A stretch of DNA of 64,000 bases from Microplitis mediator (lineage: Eukaryota > Arthropoda > Insecta > Hymenoptera > Braconidae), in NCBI RefSeq assembly GCF_029852145.1, contig NC_079970.1, forward strand, positions 19,410,331 to 19,474,330. Direction: 5' to 3'. Both the position numbers and the translations under genes were made by a program. The notes beneath the pieces were generated by a model. The model saw nothing but the letters and a program-made list of their open reading frames with translations. It made no database searches and was not told where the DNA came from. Below are positions 44,721 through 56,664 of this stretch, piece after piece (the first letter of the stretch is position 1; each line of letters opens with the position of its first letter).

Positions 44721-47486
44721 CTTTAATATAACAAAAAAAAAAACAATAAAAAATTCAAAAATGCATTTAAAAAAAGACTATTATTACAAAACATTGATTA
44801 TTTACCGCTGATGAAGTGAATTCCTCCAGCTAATCTTTTGAACATGTATCGAGGATTTCGAAAAGTATAAATAGAAAATGAAAATCCCATGAGCATAACT
44901 ATCATACTTATTATGGCAAAAGAAACTTGAGTTCTTGCATAACCTGCAATAATTATTATTTAAATTTAAATTTATTGTATGTTATAACGCAGAAGATTAA
45001 ATGAAAATTTGAAAAAACCGCTTGGGAAAAAAATTAATTTAGACCAAAATAAAAAAAAAATGAAATGATCAATCTTTCACTTGTGAAATTTTTTACTTTT
45101 GATTTTAAAAAATATTTTGAAATTTGAATAGATTTAATTGCAGGTCTACACTGTAAAAAATTGGGAGTGATTATGGATTTTATTAAAATCCAAATTTACT
45201 CCGTCTCGTGTAAAAAAAATTCGTTCCAAAAAAGTTCCGCATGTGGAACTTCTAAACATGAGACAAATTAGAACTTCGAATGGAACGTTTTTGGAACGTT
45301 AGTAATTTTGATGGTAAAAAAAAGTTTTTATGAGCAAATTTAGAGTAAAAACATTCCAAAAAAGTTCCAGAATCACCACTTTCGACTTTTTAATGGACTA
45401 AAAAAGGCATTCCAAAACATTCCAAAATGACTACTTTTGCATCTTTTGTAGAATAAAGGCGTTCTAAAGACATGCCAAAATAGTTAAAAAATCACTACTT
45501 TTGGATTTTTTATAGAACAAAAAAAACGTCCATAAAAAATTCCAAAAAAGTTCTAAGAACATCCTTTTTTGACTCTAAATTTTCTCATAAAAACTTTTTT
45601 TTACAATCAAAATTACTAACGGTCCAAAAAAGTTTCATTCGAAGTTCTAATCTGTTTCATATTTAGAAGTTCCACATGTGGAATTTTTTTGGAACGAATT
45701 TTTTTTACACGATGTCACTCGGAGTTTTAAAAAAAAATCACTTTGCATACTCTCTAAACATGAATTAGTGAAAATAAGTGAATATTCACTAATTCCAAGT
45801 GCAAGCCGAACCACTAATTTCAAAAAGTGGTTCGGTTGGTACTCAGAATTAGTGAATATTCACTGATTTCACTTATTCATATTTAGAGAGTACGAAGTGA
45901 ATAGGAAGTTTGTTCTTTCAACGGAGTGATTTCGGAGTTTTAATATTAAAAGGAACTTCCCTTCGTAAATTTTACTCCGAGGGGATTAAATAAATGAACA
46001 TTGATCCGCTCCGAATTTACTCCGCATTTAATCCACGTTCACTCCGCAAATTTCTTACAGTGTACGCATATTTGAAATCTGATCTAATTAGATCTCATTA
46101 GATAAAAATATTTTTTTTTTTGAATACTTACTAAGCACAGTAGCATCAAAATCAAAGTCAGACATTATATTTTCTTCTGTTGGAAACATTTCTTGACGCT
46201 TACATTCTTCTGCAAAATAAACATCAAAAATAGATTTATTAATTAAATCAAACTCATGAAAATAATAATTTCTTGGTGCAAAAAATTTTTACTCGCCCCA
46301 AGAAAATTTTTACATTATGAATTTAAAACAAAAATTTTCGTAGCGCGAAAAAAGATTTTTTTTTGGCCCAGAAATTTTTTTTAGTCCTAAAAAAATTTTT
46401 GTATTTAACTCATGATGCGAAAAATTTCTTAGGGCAAGAAATCTTTTTTTCTACAAATAAAAAAAAAAAAAATTAAATATGAACTTTTTAAATTTCTATG
46501 AAAATGTTTACGAATTTTTTAATAAAACAATTACTAAAAATTAACAAAAAATTTTTCAAACAATCCATAAATTTTTTATAAATTTCACATATTAATAAAA
46601 AAATTGAATACTTTAAATAAATAAATATGTATTAATCTCAAAATAATAATTTCTTTTTGTAGGGACAATTCTTTTTTTATCAATTAATTAACCGAGAAAA
46701 ATTAACTTACAATAAAAAATAAAAAACGAAAATAATTTACTCACGATAAAATTTTAACTCTCCAGTCTTATTATCCGGAGGCGTTTCGAAACCCGTAATG
46801 CAATCTCTCCAAAGTCCTTGATTTCTATATACTAATGTTCTACCATTTTTATCAGTATTCCGGAGTAGTAAACCCTTTGGCTCACTAATTGGGGACTCAA
46901 CAGTATACCAATGATCTGTACAAATGGCTACAGCCCATATACATACCGCCAACCCAATGAGGATAGTGCATCCCAAAAGGACTCTCCTCTCAAATATCAC
47001 CTGAAGAGCATTCATATGTTATATTTTTTTCAATCATATATACACATATATAAATATACATATAAAAAAAAAAAAAAAACATATACTAGTTCTTTAATAT
47101 TTGATGAATTCATGAATCGATAAAAATACTATACTCGCTCTATATATTTATATAAATATACAACTGTGCAGTATTATGTATCGATAAGATGTGCATCTTG
47201 AGCTTCATTGATGTTAAAATATTCAAGTAAAGTTACAGAGACTATCGATAAGAATACTCAAGTAGCATATGTATGAAAATTTACATTGTCAATACGCTGA
47301 AACTTGCACACTTTTAAAACCCCCGGGGGTAAGTCATGTGTGATAAGAGTACTCAAGGGAAATCGAATCACACAACAGGGAATACTAGAGTATTATAAGA
47401 GTATAGATATGTATATAAATATATATATAGGGAAAAAGTAAGAGGTCGCTTACCTGGTTGTACAAAGCTTTCATGCGACTTGCCAT
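44470..47486 (-). CDS. Claudin/PMP22/CACNG-superfamily four-transmembrane protein (5 exons)
   Basis: Joining complement 47454-47486, 46745-47000, 46132-46209, 44806-44943 and 44470-44720 gives 251 aa with matching phases. Seen: TM1 about 18-38, W42, GLWRDC (73-78), C99, N-glycosylation site N88, TM2 about 128-148, TM3 about 162-182, TM4 about 202-224, a basic KKRKRDK cytoplasmic start and C-terminal DEPTIIGR. W-GLW-C-C in the first loop is the claudin-superfamily signature. The GLWR-x-C form is shared with calcium channel gamma subunits and with the stargazin-like gene nearby. Function is unknown: it could be a septate-junction claudin-like protein or a gamma-type auxiliary subunit. It converges on the stargazin-like gene, with a MITE abutting its start and another in its 3' UTR. 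Confidence 0.85.
44806..44943 (-). CDS. Claudin-like gene exon 4 (TM2, start of TM3)
   Basis: This 138-bp exon lies between ATTGCAG and GTAAAT, phase 1 on both sides. It begins SYARTQVSF, contains TM2 and then RNPRYMFKRLAGGIHFISG leading into TM3. Confidence 0.85.
45205..45712. mobile_element. Family G MITE, copy 3
   Basis: The ends are CTCGTGTAAAAAAAATTCGT and CGAATTTTTTTTACACGAT, flanked by GT. TTCCAAAAAAGTTCC units run throughout. It is collinear with 11383-11916. Confidence 0.9.
45750..45890. mobile_element. 141-bp CTCTCTAAAC hairpin MITE, copy 2
   Basis: It is TA-flanked, the same length as 4780-4920, and differs from it by only a few substitutions. That suggests recent activity. Confidence 0.92.
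46132..46209 (-). CDS. Claudin-like gene exon 3 (second loop Cys)
   Basis: This 78-bp exon lies between TTTTGCAG and GTAAGT, phase 1 on both sides. It encodes QECKRQEMFPTEENIMSDF and following residues. C99 is the partner of C78 in the claudin-type disulfide (family knowledge). Confidence 0.82.
46263..46455. mobile_element. Family O element in claudin-like intron 2
   Basis: Units TTTCTTGGTGC, GCCCCAAGAAAA and GGGCAAGAAA lie here; the ends are indistinct. Confidence 0.55.
46745..47000 (-). CDS. Claudin-like gene exon 2 (TM1 and GLW loop)
   Basis: This 256-bp exon is bounded by CTTCAG and GTGAGT, phase 0 in and 1 out. It encodes residues 12-96 with TM1, W42 and GLWRDC. The open frame to 47015 offers an alternative start (MNALQ). 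Confidence 0.87.
47454..47486 (-). CDS. Claudin-like gene exon 1 (11 codons)
   Basis: On the minus strand this reads MASRMKALYNQ and then donor GTAAGC, phase 0. It joins exon 2 at acceptor CTCTTCAG to give MASRMKALYNQVIFERR. I prefer this to the local ATG at 47015, whose five codons (MNALQ) coincide with an acceptor-like CTTCAG. The exon may extend to 47495, where the MITE terminus supplies TTTTTTACAG. Confidence 0.65.
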
Positions 47487-47493
47487 TCTTATG

Positions 47494-48292
47494 CACTGTA
47501 AAAAATTTTCGGACTCGGTGTAAAAAATTTGGTGTGAAAATTACACCAAATATCGTGTTAAATTTACGCGGTATGAATTAAAAATTTTTACACTGCGAGT
47601 AAAAATATTAAAATGTTCAAAATACTATTTGATATCTATATAAAATGAATATAGTTATTGATTGAGTAGTTAAAAATATTCAGTACACTGTAAAAAATTT
47701 TAAATCCGTGGTGCGAATGATTTGGTGTTAAAATTTTCAATACCGTCGGTGTGAAAGTTACACGACGTACGACGTTAAATTTTGGACCGTGTAAATTAGA
47801 ACGTTTACACCACCAATGGTGTAGGTGTATGTTCTTTATTTAAAACTCTCGATTACTTCGACACTAAGTATTAAATTTTTATTTCAAAATAATCTACACC
47901 AATTACACCAATAATAATAATGATATACTAGTGTTGCAACTGATGTATTATCACACAATATCTCAGCTAATAACACCAAACGGTGTGAAAAAAACAGTTA
48001 TAGCGTGTTAAAAATACACGGCTTGATATTTCACACCAAAAAAATTTCACACCATCAATTCACACCAAGCAGACGGTGTAAATTTTTCGATCATTTTCAC
48101 ACCTAAAATTTTTTACAGTATTATTTGTTGCTCATCAATCAAAATTATATCAAGTAACACGAAATGGTGTAAGAAAAGTATATTACACCGTTTTAAAATT
48201 CCAGAAGAATAATTTACACCAAGAATTTTTTACACTGTTATTTCACTTTACACCATGTAAAGTTCTCTTCATTTTTACACCAAATTTTTTAC
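47494..48292. mobile_element. Family C MITE abutting the claudin-like start, with nested family C relative
   Basis: The left end CACTGTAAAAAATTTTCGG begins 7 bp upstream of the minus-strand ATG (47486). 47696 to about 48119 is a second CACTGTAAAAAATTTT..TTTTTTACAG element inserted in it. Confidence 0.8.
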
Positions 48293-49047
48293 ATTTACAC
48301 TAAGCCCGACTAGTCGTTAGTATTTTTGAATCCCGCTTTATATTTGAAAAAAAATGTTTCTTTGTGTCTTTACTTTTTTTTTTTTTACTACATCCGAATA
48401 ATAAAAAAATACACGGAAGTCACTTCGCTACATGAGTTTTTATAACGTTTCAATTCACTTAACTTGGCGTATGTCCACTTTTATCCGAATCATTTATGAT
48501 GATTTGTGTTGTTGATAATACCAGATGGCACAGATATAATTAATCATAAGCTCTACTAGCTAAATAATTAATATTTAACACATTACTCAAATAAAATTAT
48601 AAATTATCAATTTTAAATTATTGGTATTCAAATATTTATATCCAACCATGATGATGACAGTCTCCCATCTATTATCTCACAAATTAAATTACATTTTTAT
48701 ATTTATTATATTTAAATATTAATATTTATTATTATTAGATTCTTTATTAATGTTTCATTTTAAAATTGTTTTTAAAAAAAAAAACGCGTGACAGTATCAA
48801 GGCAGACAAGTCAAATCGTTGTTATAAAAGTGAAACTAGTTTTTCTTTGATCTTGTCGCGTTGGACAAAAATAAATTTCAACACTGTACTATCAATGTGT
48901 TGACATTTAAACGGTCTACAATACAAACACGTGACTTTCTACTGATCTTCATTCCATCAGCGATTTTTTAAAAATCTAAAACAAAAAAAAAATAGTAATT
49001 AATTATATTATTTATTTAAAAAAAAATTAGTTAAGTAAATAAATAAA

Positions 49048-49102
<55 letters not shown>

Positions 49103-49740
49103 ATCTATCAGAGGATTTATAAATTTTACTGAGAATTAAATAAACTAAATTTAAAATAAATAAATTAAGAAACTGAAGAATGAAAGAAAAGAACCGGATG
49201 TTGATTGTCAAAACTAATGTGAATATAAAATAAAAACATAAAAGAAGTTATTAAAATGAATCACTGGGAAAATACATCTAATTCTTCAGAATCTTCTTTG
49301 TTGATTTTATTTAATTAACTGCCTGAGCCAATTATTCACTACACCTTTTTGGCTCTACACCAAACAACTGACGATTTACAAACACAGTTTGCTTTTTTAT
49401 TACCACATTATTGTCTTCGTCCTCACTCTCATTTATATCTTAACTTGTTCATTGTTTCATACATGTACTATATATAAGTACAATATATTTGGTACTTTAC
49501 TGCAATATATAAATCAGATTAGAATCATTCCCGGGATCTACAACCGAAATGTTTAACTTTGTCATGGTATGGCTCATTGATTTATTCATCGTAATCAGAT
49601 TTTATCTGCAATTTCAAATTCCGGGGACCAAACCCCGGCTTGTACTTGTGCCAGAGGTGGAGATTTTTGTATTTAAATAAATCCGAGTTACAAATTCTTG
49701 TGGGGGTGACGAGCAATTTTATATAAATGTATCTGTGTAT
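48293..49740. other. Upstream region of the claudin-like gene
   Basis: 48,780-48,960 is less AT-rich and could hold promoter elements. A (TA)n tract lies at 49,050-49,099. No coding frame is supported; frames over the TA tract are Ile-Tyr repeats. Confidence 0.4.
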
Positions 49741-50719
49741 TAGGGTGAGCCAAAAAAAACAGATAATTTTCTTTTCTCTAGTTACCGTGAAAATATCGTT
49801 CAAGGATGAAAAGAAATTCTGGTAAAGTTTGAGCTCCTAATATCAAGAGCTGCCTCTTTGTGATTTTTAATTTCCCACTTAAATAATATGGGAAAAAAAA
49901 TTTCATGGCTCATTGTCAGATAAGCTCAAGATACAATTTGTAGAAAATTGAACGCTGTACAAAAAATTTTTCTTATCATTTTTTGATAAATCTATCTGTT
50001 CAAAAGTTATTGGAGCTTGAAGTCAAATTTACAGTAAATTTTGAGATCTTTTAACTTTTCCCGCGAAACTATCAGACTTATCACACAATGTCATGAAATC
50101 TTTTTTGTAGACAATTTTATTTCCTACAAATTATTACTGATAAAGTTTTTTGAAATTCTGCATTGTTTTCTAGTTATTTCCATTTTAATGACAAGCTTCT
50201 AAAAAAAGTAGTGTTCTGGTCGATTTTAAGAACTTGACATTAAAATGAAAATAACTAGGAAACGATGCGGAATTTCAAAAAATTTTATTAAAAATAATTT
50301 GTAAGGAATAAAATTTTCTACAAAAAAGATTTCATGACATTTTGTGATAAGTCTGATAGTTTCGCTGGAAAAGTTAGATCTCAAAATTTACTGTAAATTT
50401 GACTTCAAGCTCCAATAACTTTTGAACAGATAAATTTATCAAAAAGTGATAAGAGACATTTTCTGTAGAGCGTTCCCCTACAAAAATATATTCAGAGATC
50501 ATCTGTACAATGAGCCATTGCTGAGGTATAAAATTCTAAACTTAAAATTTTTTTTTCCCACGTTATTTAAATGGGAAATCAAAAACCACGAAGAGGCAGC
50601 TCTTAATATTAAAATTAATAGCTCAAACTTTATCAGAATTTTTTTTTCATCATCTTGAACGATATTTTCACGGTAGCTAAACATTAAAAAAATTAGTTCT
50701 TTTATTTGGCTCACCCTAA
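49741..50719. mobile_element. AGGGTGAGCCAAAAAAA foldback (family J relative, ~980 bp)
   Basis: Ends TAGGGTGAGCCAAAAAAAAC and TTATTTGGCTCACCCTAA pair, with arms of more than 400 bp meeting near 50,210-50,230. The terminal style matches 41281-42166 but the arm sequence differs. Confidence 0.85.
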
Positions 50720-51957
50720 TGTATATAAATCTACCGTCTACCTATTGATTTATTATTAAAAAAAAAAAAAAAGCAGAAAAAAAAATTAAATTTCTTTTTT
50801 TAATCCCACGAATTTTTAATTAACACTTTTATTAAAATTTTAATTAAATAATAAAAAAATAAAAATCAATAAGATGAATTTATTTTGAAAACTAGATTTA
50901 TTTATTTGTTATTATTTTTGATAATTAATTTCGGTGAATTTGAAATTTTAATATTTAGACTCTTTAGATGAATGATAATTTATTAGAAGCTTAGACAAAG
51001 TAAATTTAGAAATGTCATAATGATTAAGATAAATGAGTTCATTATTATGCTTAACAAATATCTACGAAAATGATTATTATTCTTATTTGTATGGATAATT
51101 AATTATTAATTTTCAAAAATGAATTTTGGACTAATTATTTTATTCGAATTTTATTAACCTGCATAGTTGATTTAGTTTCACTTAATTTTGACGGGGCATC
51201 AATGGATGAACATTAATTTCAGAGATTAATTTAGCAATCATATTATTCAAATAATAATATTAATATTATTTAAAATCTCTTTTGTCATCTTTTGGTCTTA
51301 ATGTATACTGAATACTAAAAAATATTTTGAACAAGAAAATCCTGTCAAAAATTTTACTTGAATTTTAAAGAATATTTTCTAATATTAATCAATTCAAATC
51401 AATCAGAAATATAACAGTATATTATCGACTTCGCCTCGGCCAACAATCACATGTGATTTGACATTTCTTACTTTACTGCACTAGGTGTGTAATATACTAT
51501 ATTTATATACTTGAATTTCCCAATACTTTAAATTTTTGAATCGAAAATCAATTAAAATTTCGATTGCAGTAAATTTTATTTTGTTTTGTTCCAATGATCA
51601 TTCTTTAATTGTAATTTTTATAAATATTAATCTATAGGCGGTTATTATTTCATCATATCTGTGCCGAAAATTCGACTTTCTGTCCGGTTTAGAGGGGAGA
51701 GATTCGTTCTTTTCTTTTATAAGCGAATATATAAATTTAATTAGCGCATGCGCCATTCTTTCGGAAAACAGGCAAAAATTTTAACTGTCAGGTGCAGATT
51801 TAATGAAAAATAGTAAACACACCACGGAAAAAGGCAGGACATCCCAATCCACGTGTTTGCCACTTTCGCTTTCGGCTTATGTGGCAATTAACCACGTGAA
51901 TTAGAATGTTCCACTGTCCTTATGAAAAAGAAAAAAAAAAGGAAAGAGCGAAGCGAT
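50720..51957. other. Intergenic stretch without a recognised gene
   Basis: It is AT-rich and mostly unique. 51,417-51,500 is a half copy of the 22137-22253 foldback, and 51,655-51,910 is less AT-rich. Confidence 0.4.
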
Positions 51958-52270
51958 GGCGATTCTAAACTTCAAAACGTGACACAAAGACAAACTTTTT
52001 TTTAACGTTATTTCAATTTTTGAAAATTCAAGGGAAAAATAAATGATTCAGAAATAGTTCAAAATCGGTTTTTCTAAACGTATTTTGCACTAAATAAAAT
52101 GATAAAATTAATTACTTAGTGGAGAGCCAAAAAAAGTTTACAAAACAGTCTAAAAAGGTCCATTTGTAGAACTAAGTCAATTGTTTTCCTTTGTATTTTT
52201 CGAAGTTTTAGAATTGTTTGAAAAAGTTCATCGTTGTCTCACGTTTTGAAGCTTAGAATAGTCAATGCTT
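51958..52270. repeat. Foldback with TTCAAAACGTGACACAA arms
   Basis: GATTCTAAACTTCAAAACGT at the left pairs with ACGTTTTGAAGCTTAGAAT at the right. Confidence 0.6.
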
Positions 52271-52526
52271 TTTCAACCTTTTTTAACGATTCTTTTTATA
52301 CGGGTCCCTTAGTGTGTAATTTATTATTTCCGATCACTTGGATTGAAACTGCGAGTTCCAGACTAATGCGATTTAGCGGTCAGAAACTGATCACTTTTTC
52401 CCTTGGGAATTAACTCATTAGTTTCTGCCCGCTAAATTAGTTTCTGATTTCATTTCATCCCTATCAGACTCGCTTTTGTTAATTATAAACCTCGAAATAC
52501 TTATGTCATTCGAATAATTAACCAGA

Positions 52527-52700
52527 CTGGGTCAAAAAAATAACTTAAATTTGACTTTTTTGACTTAAATTTAAGTCAACTAGGCCAAATTTGAATTCGT
52601 TGACTTAAATGAATACAAAGTAGGTCAGGTTTGATTTTCTTTTGGCAAATTTGACTTACTCAGTATACATTTAAGTCAAAAAATTCAATTTTAACTTCTG
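52527..52700. mobile_element. GACTTAAATTTAAGTC-module element
   Basis: The ends are CTGGGTCAAAAAAATAACTT and TTTTGACCCTAAAA; the interior is TTAAGTCAA/TTGACTTAA units. Confidence 0.6.
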
Positions 52701-52919
52701 ATTTTGACCCTAAAAACTACCAGCTGTGATTAGATAAATGACTTTAAATAAAAATATAAAAATAAATAAATAGTGTAATTTAAATTCATAATTTTTAATA
52801 AAACAAATATTCCCATAAAATTTTGTCCATGTTTACGGATAGTCATCTTGCCTAAACGATCTGTCTTACCATTAAATTTTACGACAACGGAAATTTAAAA
52901 AAACTCAGAAACTATACGT

Positions 52920-53205
52920 GGGAAGTCTCTCGAGAAATAAATAATAAAATTGAAATGGTTTGTTGGAAATTCAGCTGGTGGCAAGTGGCAATAAACCACC
53001 GGTTCAAGTCGATATTCCTCTGGTGGTCGTACTATGTAGAGGGTATGGAGTAAAAACGAATGTGATACGACGAACCGAAATAAAAAGAGATGAAACTATA
53101 AACGTTAACCCACACATCTATCCATTCCTTTTGAATCTAAGTTTAGTTCACCTAGTCCAATCTACTCTCGTCATATTTTTTCACATGTATAGGAAAGTAT
53201 AACGT
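52920..53205 (+). other. Unassigned less AT-rich block with an 80-codon frame
   Basis: The segment stands out from its AT-rich surroundings. Its plus frame starts in a non-ATG context and reads QLVASGNKPPVQVDIPLVVV and on to 53202. No family is recognised and splice signals are not convincing. Confidence 0.15.
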
Positions 53206-53396
53206 TGCTTTTTATTACTATCATATCCTTTAAATCATTTTTTTATTTTTACAAAAGTATCCAATAAATTTTAATTTCTTATTTTTCTTTTTCGTATCCC
53301 AGAATATTAAATTTGCAACTACTGCATTTTTTTTATACTCCACATTTTCTAACTGAACTTTGATAGTCATACAGTGAAGTAGAATATACAGTAAAA

Positions 53397-53608
53397 AAAT
53401 TGCGGAATAAAAACGGATTAAATCCGGAGATAATGCGGAGCTGATGACTGTGTGTTTATTTAATCCCTTTGGAGTAAAATTAACTCCGAGGGAGAGTTTT
53501 TTTTTAATATTAAAACTCCCAATCGGAGTGGATGCGGATTTAAATGAAGTTCAGATCTCTCTGAAATCACTCCGCTGAAAAAAAACAAACTCCTTTGACG
53601 AAGTAAAT
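53397..53608. mobile_element. Truncated family A MITE
   Basis: It begins ACAGTAAAAAAATTGCGG, runs through GGAGTAAAATTAACTCC, and loses its right end. Confidence 0.7.
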
Positions 53609-53659
53609 TGAGATTCAAAAAAGGCCATTCGGCATCCAAAATGAAAGTAGATTTCTATG

Positions 53660-54227
53660 CCCGGGTCAAAAATAAAACTTGATTACCAAGACGAAATTTG
53701 GAGCCCTTTTTCAAAAGACAAATTCGACTTTTTTTTACGGAGATATGAAATACATTGAGTTTTCGCCTTGGTTTAGACTTAACTGGCTTACTTAGTCACG
53801 ATTTAAGACGAAAAAGTTGAAATCAAGTCGAAATTGGCTTGATTTAGACTTATTCGACTTAAATTTTAAGACGAAAAAGTCAAGATCAAGTTGAAATTGA
53901 TTTGGTTTAGACTTATTCGACTTAAATTATAAGGCGAAAAAGTCAAAACTAAGGTAAAATAATTGTTATATATTAAGGCGGAAGTAAGGCGAATAAATAA
54001 CTTTTTTTCGACTTGATTCAGCAAGTCAAAAGTAAGGTGAATGACTATCGTGCTCGAAGTAAAGACGAATAAGTTTAAACTAAGATGAAAAAAGTTCAAA
54101 AAGTTCAAAAATATTTAATTTAAGTCGAAAAAGTCGAGATCTTATCGAAAAAACGTCGGCAAATCGAAAACTTCAAAAGAAAATAAGGTTCAAGCGAGTC
54201 TGAATCAAGTTTTATTTTTGACCCGGG
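53660..54227. mobile_element. CCCGGGTCAAAAATAAAAC foldback with AGTCGAAA modules
   Basis: The ends are CCCGGGTCAAAAATAAAACT and AGTTTTATTTTTGACCCGGG. Units GACGAAAAAGTC and TTCGACTTAAATT recur. Confidence 0.85.
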
Positions 54228-55110
54228 TATATAACTTAATAATCACCCATCAAAAATTTTCAAAGATATAAACAATGACATTATCACCATAACACATAAG
54301 TCAATTATCTGACTTGAACCCTTATTAAAAGTGGAACAATTATCGTAGAACAAAAAAGAAAAAAAGGAAAAGATAGCTTTTTCTATCGGCTATCAAGTTC
54401 TTTTTACATAATAAGAATATATTTAGTCGTTAAAAAGTTATTTACAAAAATAGCCGAAAAAGTAGGATTTTTCGTTATTTTTTGAATTTCAAATGTCCAC
54501 CATTTCTAAACTAGTTGACCGATTTTGCTCATCTTCGAACAACCGTGATAATCGTTCATAAAATAAGTTTCATTAAGATCCGTTAAAAACTGTGGTCGCT
54601 ATCGTCGCAACAAGGCGCGTTATATTACATATCAACGTTCTAATTAGCAAATTGTCTAACTCCATTTCAGAAAATCTTCCATTTATGCGAAAAAAATGTA
54701 ATTTAAAAATTTTTTTTTTATCTAAAAATCAATCCATATTTAGTATATGTATATTTTTGTCTAGGTTATTCAAATAATATTTTTTCTGACTATTAGTATC
54801 TGAAAATTGCACAGAATTACCTACTAAAAAATATGAAGTTAGACAATTTGCTTATTAGAACGTCGATATATATAAACTTTTCAACCAATGGTATTTTTGG
54901 AACCTACTCGATGAATTATGATAGATTATGGCAAAATTCTTTGAGAATTCCACCATGAGGACAAATGCAAAAGATAGATTTCTATGAAATCTACTAATAA
55001 AACCTGTAGTCACTCTAAAGACACTCCCGATTTTTTAGTGCACGGTGTCCTCGATGTGAATTGTCGGTGTGAAACATCAAGCGGTATACTTTTAACACAA
55101 TGTGAGTTTT
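54228..55110. repeat. Region with a long hairpin (54,625-54,880)
   Basis: AACGTTCTAATTAGCAAATT.. pairs with ..AATTTGCTTATTAGAACGT around a ~190-bp centre. Otherwise AT-rich and without genes. Confidence 0.5.
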
Positions 55111-55111
55111 A

Positions 55112-55474
55112 CACTGTAAAAAATTTTCAGAGTGAACGCGGAGTAATCTGGAGTGAGTGCGGAGCAGTTGACTGTATTTATTTCATCCCCTTAGACTAAA
55201 ACTCACTCCGAAGGGGAGTTTATTTTAATACCGAAACTCTGGTCCCGAGTGAAATTAACTCCTAAAGGAATTTTATTTTAATATTAAACTCCGAATCGGA
55301 GGGAATGCGGATTGAAAATAAAACCCAGATCACTCCGAAATCACTCCGCTGGAAAAAAAACTTCTTATTTACTCCGTATACGAAGTGATTTTTTCTAAAA
55401 CTCCGAAACTCCGAGTGAATTCGAATATAAGTAAAATTCGTAATCACTCTGAATTCACTCCTAATTTTTTAGTG
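55112..55474. mobile_element. Family A MITE
   Basis: It is TA-flanked with ends CACTGTAAAAAATTTTCAGA and CTAATTTTTTAGTG. It is a full-length copy and a useful consensus member. Confidence 0.88.
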
Positions 55475-55535
55475 TAACTGAACTAATAGAAAAATACAAT
55501 GCCAAGTATGTTCAATTGAAAAAATTACTCATTAT

Positions 55536-55711
55536 ACTGTGAAAATTTTTCAGTGAATGCGGTGCAGATGATTGTGTACTTCTTAATCCCCTTATAGTAA
55601 AATTCACTCCGAGGAGGAGTTTATTTTAATATTAAAACTTCAAATCGGATTGAATGTGGATTTAAATAAAATCCGTAATCACTCCAAATTCACTCTCGAT
55701 TTGATACAGTG
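55536..55711. mobile_element. Short family A MITE
   Basis: The ends are CTGTGAAAATTTTTCAGTG and TTTGATACAGTG. It is internally deleted relative to full copies. Confidence 0.75.
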
Positions 55712-55866
55712 CATTTGCAATGCTGTATTTTATTGTTTACTTCTTAATTTCATTCTATTTTAATCACGATAAATTTTTTTATTTTGTTCTCTGTAATTAC
55801 ATTTCATTATTTTTTTTATTTTCATTAAATTCAAGCACATCGTTCATCATTGATTGACGTCATGAA

Positions 55867-56115
55867 CTAACGTGCTAAGATGCAACCTGAAGTGTTCTTT
55901 GTCGTTTTATTATTGTTATAGGATACATCGACAGACACAAAACATAATGTTTTTTTAAGACCGAAAATAAACAAGAGGGCATAAGGTTTATTAACGTAAC
56001 ATCGAAAAGCTATATCAAGCTTCAATACATCGTTTAGTTGAGCTACTTGTATTTTCCTACGTGGAACCAAATCGTAGACTTGTGGAAGTTGACGCTTAGT
56101 TATTTTTATAACAGC
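55867..56115 (-). other. Unassigned open frame of coding-like composition
   Basis: The minus strand is open for about 80 codons from NAVIKITKRQLPQVYDLVPR, then RKIQVAQLNDVLKLDIAFRC, to a TAG at 55867. It lacks an ATG near its start and mixes polar and hydrophobic residues more like a protein than the neighbouring frames. It may be an exon, a transposon remnant or chance. Confidence 0.2.
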
Positions 56116-56379
56116 ATTTTTTTTTTTTTAACTCTTTCCTCTTTCTTACTTTCACTATCATACTTATATTTATATATATGTATACTAACAAGTAGACATT
56201 TTGACACTTAAAATAATTTTTTTCTTTATTTACTACTTTACTGTTTGTGACAACGAAAAAATATTTTAATAAATAAAACTAAAATAAAACTTGTATTAAA
56301 TAAATATAAATTTTTATTTATTTATTATTTTATAATTTTAATTAAATTATATTTTGAACCCTTTAGTACTCAGACTGTA

Positions 56380-56664
56380 CACTGAAAAAATTGAGAGTAA
56401 ATTCGGAGTTTATTTCAATTTGAATTCACTCCATCATTCGAAATTTCGGACTTTGAAAAAAAATGACTCCGCATATGGAGTGAAAAGAAAATTTTTCTAA
56501 GTGGAATGATTTCGGTGTAATGTGAATTTTATTTAAATTCGTATCCACTCCGATGTGGAGTTTTAGAGTTAAAATAAACTCCTCTGGAGTAAAATTCACT
56601 CCGAGGAAATTAAATAAATGAAAAATCATCCGCTCCGCATTTACTCCGCAAATTCTTTATAATG
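56380..56664. mobile_element. Family A MITE
   Basis: The ends are CACTGAAAAAATTGAGAGT and AATTCTTTATAATG, with TA at the left. Confidence 0.8.

Larger units (their letters stand above)
45149..46062. mobile_element. Family A MITE with two nested elements (claudin-like intron 3)
   Basis: It is TA-flanked with ends CACTGTAAAAAATTGGGAGT and AAATTTCTTACAGTG. Inserts are family G at 45205-45712 (host rejoins as ACTCC-GT-CACTCGG) and the 141-bp hairpin at 45750-45890 (rejoins as GCA-TA-CGAAGTG). Confidence 0.9.

Noticed and set aside
46737..47015. Start of the claudin-like protein at ATG 47015 (MNALQ)
   Set aside because: The five codons coincide with an intron end CTCTTCAG, and an upstream 11-codon exon joins in phase. 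Kept only as an alternative.
49008..49211. Minus-strand frame with Ile-Tyr repeats
   Set aside because: It is a (TA)n tract; no other coding sign.
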